From assembly GCA_021778935.1 (NCBI GenBank), contig JAJYBQ010000005.1:1-35853 (forward strand): a stretch of 35,853 nt of DNA, given 5' to 3'. Every line of letters begins with the position of its first letter. The stretch's first letter is position 1. A program made the translations under genes and the position numbers. The DNA is from Pseudomonadota bacterium. GTDB lineage: Bacteria; Pseudomonadota; Gammaproteobacteria; Burkholderiales; Burkholderiaceae. Positions 35,681 through 35,853 of the stretch are shown here, piece by piece. The notes beneath the pieces were generated by a model. That model saw only the letters and a list, made by a program, of their open reading frames with translations. It was not told where the DNA came from and did not search any database.

Positions 35681-35853
35681 TATTCCTCCTTGAGCCGCTC
35701 GAGGTTCCGGATGTCGAGGCTGTCGAACTGCTCCCGGATCTGGAACATGAACACCCCCAGGATCAGTACGCCCACCAGCACATCCAGGCCGATGCCCAGC
35801 TCGACGATCATCGGCATGCCGTTGGTGGCGGCCGTCGCCGCGAAAAACAAGCC
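35680..35853 (-). CDS. hyfE: Hydrogenase-4 membrane subunit HyfE, C-terminal part
   Basis: These are the last 57 codons and a TAG stop of a small membrane subunit related to NuoK/HyfE, cut by the right edge. The visible translation includes MPMIVELGIGLDVLVGVLIL, a membrane helix ending GVFMFQIREQFDSLD, matching the conserved HyfE C-terminus, then a short charged tail (LERLKEE). The order hyfE, hyfF, hyfG, hyfI is the order of hydrogenase-4-like gene sets, and hyfB and hyfC are expected further right. AAGGAGG inside the last codons is the ribosome site for hyfF. Confidence 0.85.
   Translation of the reverse strand, partial: GLFFAATAATNGMPMIVELGIGLDVLVGVLILGVFMFQIREQFDSLDIRNLERLKEE

Overview
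The window is a GC-rich, gene-dense stretch of a Gram-negative chromosome. Lipid A-core genes (waaA, waaC), a tripartite RND efflux operon with an outer-membrane lipoprotein, and the ADP-glucose glycogen pathway point to Proteobacteria. The gene style (isoaspartate-methyltransferase-like gene of the kind seen in beta-proteobacteria, hydrogenase-related complex, palindromic CCCTCTCCCGC-type repeats) makes a beta-proteobacterium my best guess. Genus is not determinable by eye. I see no tRNA, rRNA, CRISPR, transposase, integrase or phage gene.

Layout. (1) 1-5556, glycogen metabolism: 3' end of malQ, a GH57 glycosidase overlapping glgC, and divergent glgA. (2) 5542-14546, minus strand: a four-gene efflux operon of mdtABC type (adaptor, two RND permeases, NodT-family outer-membrane lipoprotein). 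Its last stop codon and that of glgA sit in one perfect 25-bp palindrome. (3) 14892-24563, plus strand: a glycoconjugate locus with three glycosyltransferases, an MsbA-like ABC exporter, a histidine phosphatase and UDP-glucose 6-dehydrogenase, all joined by 1-4 bp overlaps. A UDP-glucuronate 4-epimerase-like gene and galU follow. GalU, Ugd and the epimerase would supply UDP-Glc, UDP-GlcA and UDP-GalA for the transferases, and the ABC protein would export the product. No Wzx, Wzy, Wza or Wzc is present here. (4) 24611-27048, minus strand: waaA (Kdo transferase) and waaC (heptosyltransferase I), with a palindromic repeat read in frame inside waaA. (5) 27192-29786: a second glycogen locus, glgP, followed by three tandem 51-52 bp palindromic repeats. 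(6) 29983-31987: an isoaspartyl-methyltransferase-like gene and a divergent GGDEF diguanylate cyclase. (7) 32007-35853, minus strand, running off the right edge: hyfE-hyfF-hyfG-hyfI of a complex I/group 4 hydrogenase-like membrane complex. Its large subunit has lost the nickel-ligand cysteines, so it looks like an energy-converting hydrogenase-related (Ehr) complex rather than a hydrogenase.

The most interesting points are the Ni-free hydrogenase-like complex, the repeat domesticated inside waaA, the coupled uronic-acid glycoconjugate/ABC/phosphatase operon, and the palindrome that encodes the C-termini of two convergent genes.
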